This document shows, one piece after another, positions 26,490 to 27,115 of a stretch of DNA of 27,115 nucleotides (within the stretch, counting starts at the first letter, position 1; every line of letters starts with the position of its first letter). Source of the DNA: Hirudo medicinalis (taxonomy: Eukaryota > Annelida > Clitellata > Hirudinida > Hirudinidae); contig MPNW01000295.1 of the NCBI GenBank assembly GCA_011800805.1, forward strand, positions 63,959-91,073, read 5' to 3'. The notes under the pieces are model-generated. The model did no database searches. It was not told where the DNA came from and saw only the letters and a program-made list of their open reading frames with translations. The translations under genes and the position numbers were made by a program.

Positions 26490-27115
26490 TCAGAAAAGCC
26501 AGAAACAGGTCAGCGTCAGGACCTAATGGGATCCCCTACCTCCTCTACAAGAGATGTCGGTCCGATGCAGGTCCTTCTAAATGCATCAGGGTCTCATAAC
26601 GCAGGGTGCATATCGGTCGGAAGTTCCACATGTCTTCAATCAAGGCGTTCATGGACGACACCACTCTGATAATGAACAGAAAGCAAGCAATTCATAGAAG
26701 CATTGACAAAATGGACGATCTGCTCGAGTGGTGTAGAATGTCTTTCAAGCCTGTAGAATCCAGAAGCCCAGCACTAACTCGAGGGAAAATTCGCAGTGAT
26801 GTTTTCTTCCGGGTGGAAGAATCCCGGGTCAGCGAATTCCAACTGTGCTGGAAGAGCCAGTGAAAAGTCTAGGGAGGATGTTTGACGAAACCCTCAAGGA
26901 CAGAAATCAGGAAACCGCTACATCGAAAATGATGAAGGAAATTTTGGAGGTGATTGGTTGAGTGTTCCTTCCTGAAAGATTTAAAGTATGGCTAGTATAG
27001 TTTGTGCTCCTCCCAAGGCTGATGTGGCCGTTAACAATGTACGAGATTGGCCTGTGGATGCAATGGAGAGGTGCATCGACCGACTTACCAGAAAATGGCT
27101 GGGATTGCCTCCGGG
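26490..27115 (+). mobile_element. R2-superfamily-like LINE fragment, runs off the window
   Basis: It starts in RT motif 1 with KARNRSASGPNGIPYLLYKR. After about 50 unassigned bases it resumes at the catalytic region in variant form, IKAFMDDTTLIMNRKQAIH, followed by MDDLLEWCRMSFKPVESRSP. Frame-shifted thumb sequence follows (EEPVKSLGRMFDETLKDRNQ, LPRLMWPLTMYEIGLWMQW, ending with MAGIAS-like sequence at the edge). The RT palm between motif 1 and the MDD box is deleted. The wording FMDD...CRMxxKPxKSRSL...VKSLGRxFD is that of a LINE group I know from fish and marine invertebrates; its clade name is uncertain. It is inactive. Confidence 0.75.

Noticed and set aside
1..27115. CRISPR arrays, toxin-antitoxin or other prokaryotic defence loci
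   Set aside because: No regularly spaced repeats, operons or ribosome-binding sites are present, and the introns and LINEs identify a eukaryotic genome.

Overview
The window looks like AT-rich nuclear DNA from an invertebrate animal. The evidence is a gene split into many exons by GT-AG introns (57 bases to about 8.5 kb) and a dense layer of animal-type transposon remains: R2-superfamily LINEs with zinc-finger/Myb N-termini, CR1/L2-like LINEs, Tc1/mariner, hAT and Ty3/gypsy elements. The species cannot be named from the sequence. There are no prokaryotic operons, no CRISPR array and no intact RNA gene.

The backbone is one minus-strand gene, 5-oxoprolinase (OPLAH). Thirteen exons between 25893 and 2109 join without a frame break into the last 491 residues, covering most of the hydantoinase-B (HyuB) half of the enzyme, and end in a stop codon. 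The N-terminal HyuA half must lie to the right of the window. No single exon is long, so the gene is easily missed by ORF finding.

Layout, left to right. 1-2108: 3' flank of OPLAH with a truncated Tc1 copy and a zinc-finger/Myb remnant. 2109-2171: last exon. 2172-4826: intron with a second zinc-finger/Myb remnant, a LINE 3' end and a partial copy of OPLAH exon 8. 4827-5765: four closely spaced exons. 5766-8736: intron with LINE fragments. 8737-8886: exon 8. 8887-12576: intron holding a hAT remnant and a Ty3/gypsy LTR element (9968-12457) with an 809-base assembly gap. 12577-13065: three exons. 13066-21540: the largest intron, packed with R2-superfamily fragments, a Tc1 copy, and a 1,158-bp hAT element with perfect 8-bp target-site duplications nested in an R2-like element. 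21541-23766: three exons among CR1/L2-like and Tc1 remnants, with an 80-bp mariner-type hairpin MITE directly beside a splice donor. 23767-27115: intron sequence, the first exon in view (25779-25893), and a LINE fragment running off the right edge.

Nearly all mobile elements are decayed by stops, frameshifts or truncation, while the host exons are intact. Two single-N positions (10701 and 16112) are flanked by exact 65-bp and 104-bp direct copies and look like unmerged contig ends. I found no new multi-gene system. The best leads are the ambiguous exon 1-2 splice junction, the MITE at the splice donor, the exon 8 fragment copy, the nested hAT, and the multi-copy R2-superfamily LINE family.
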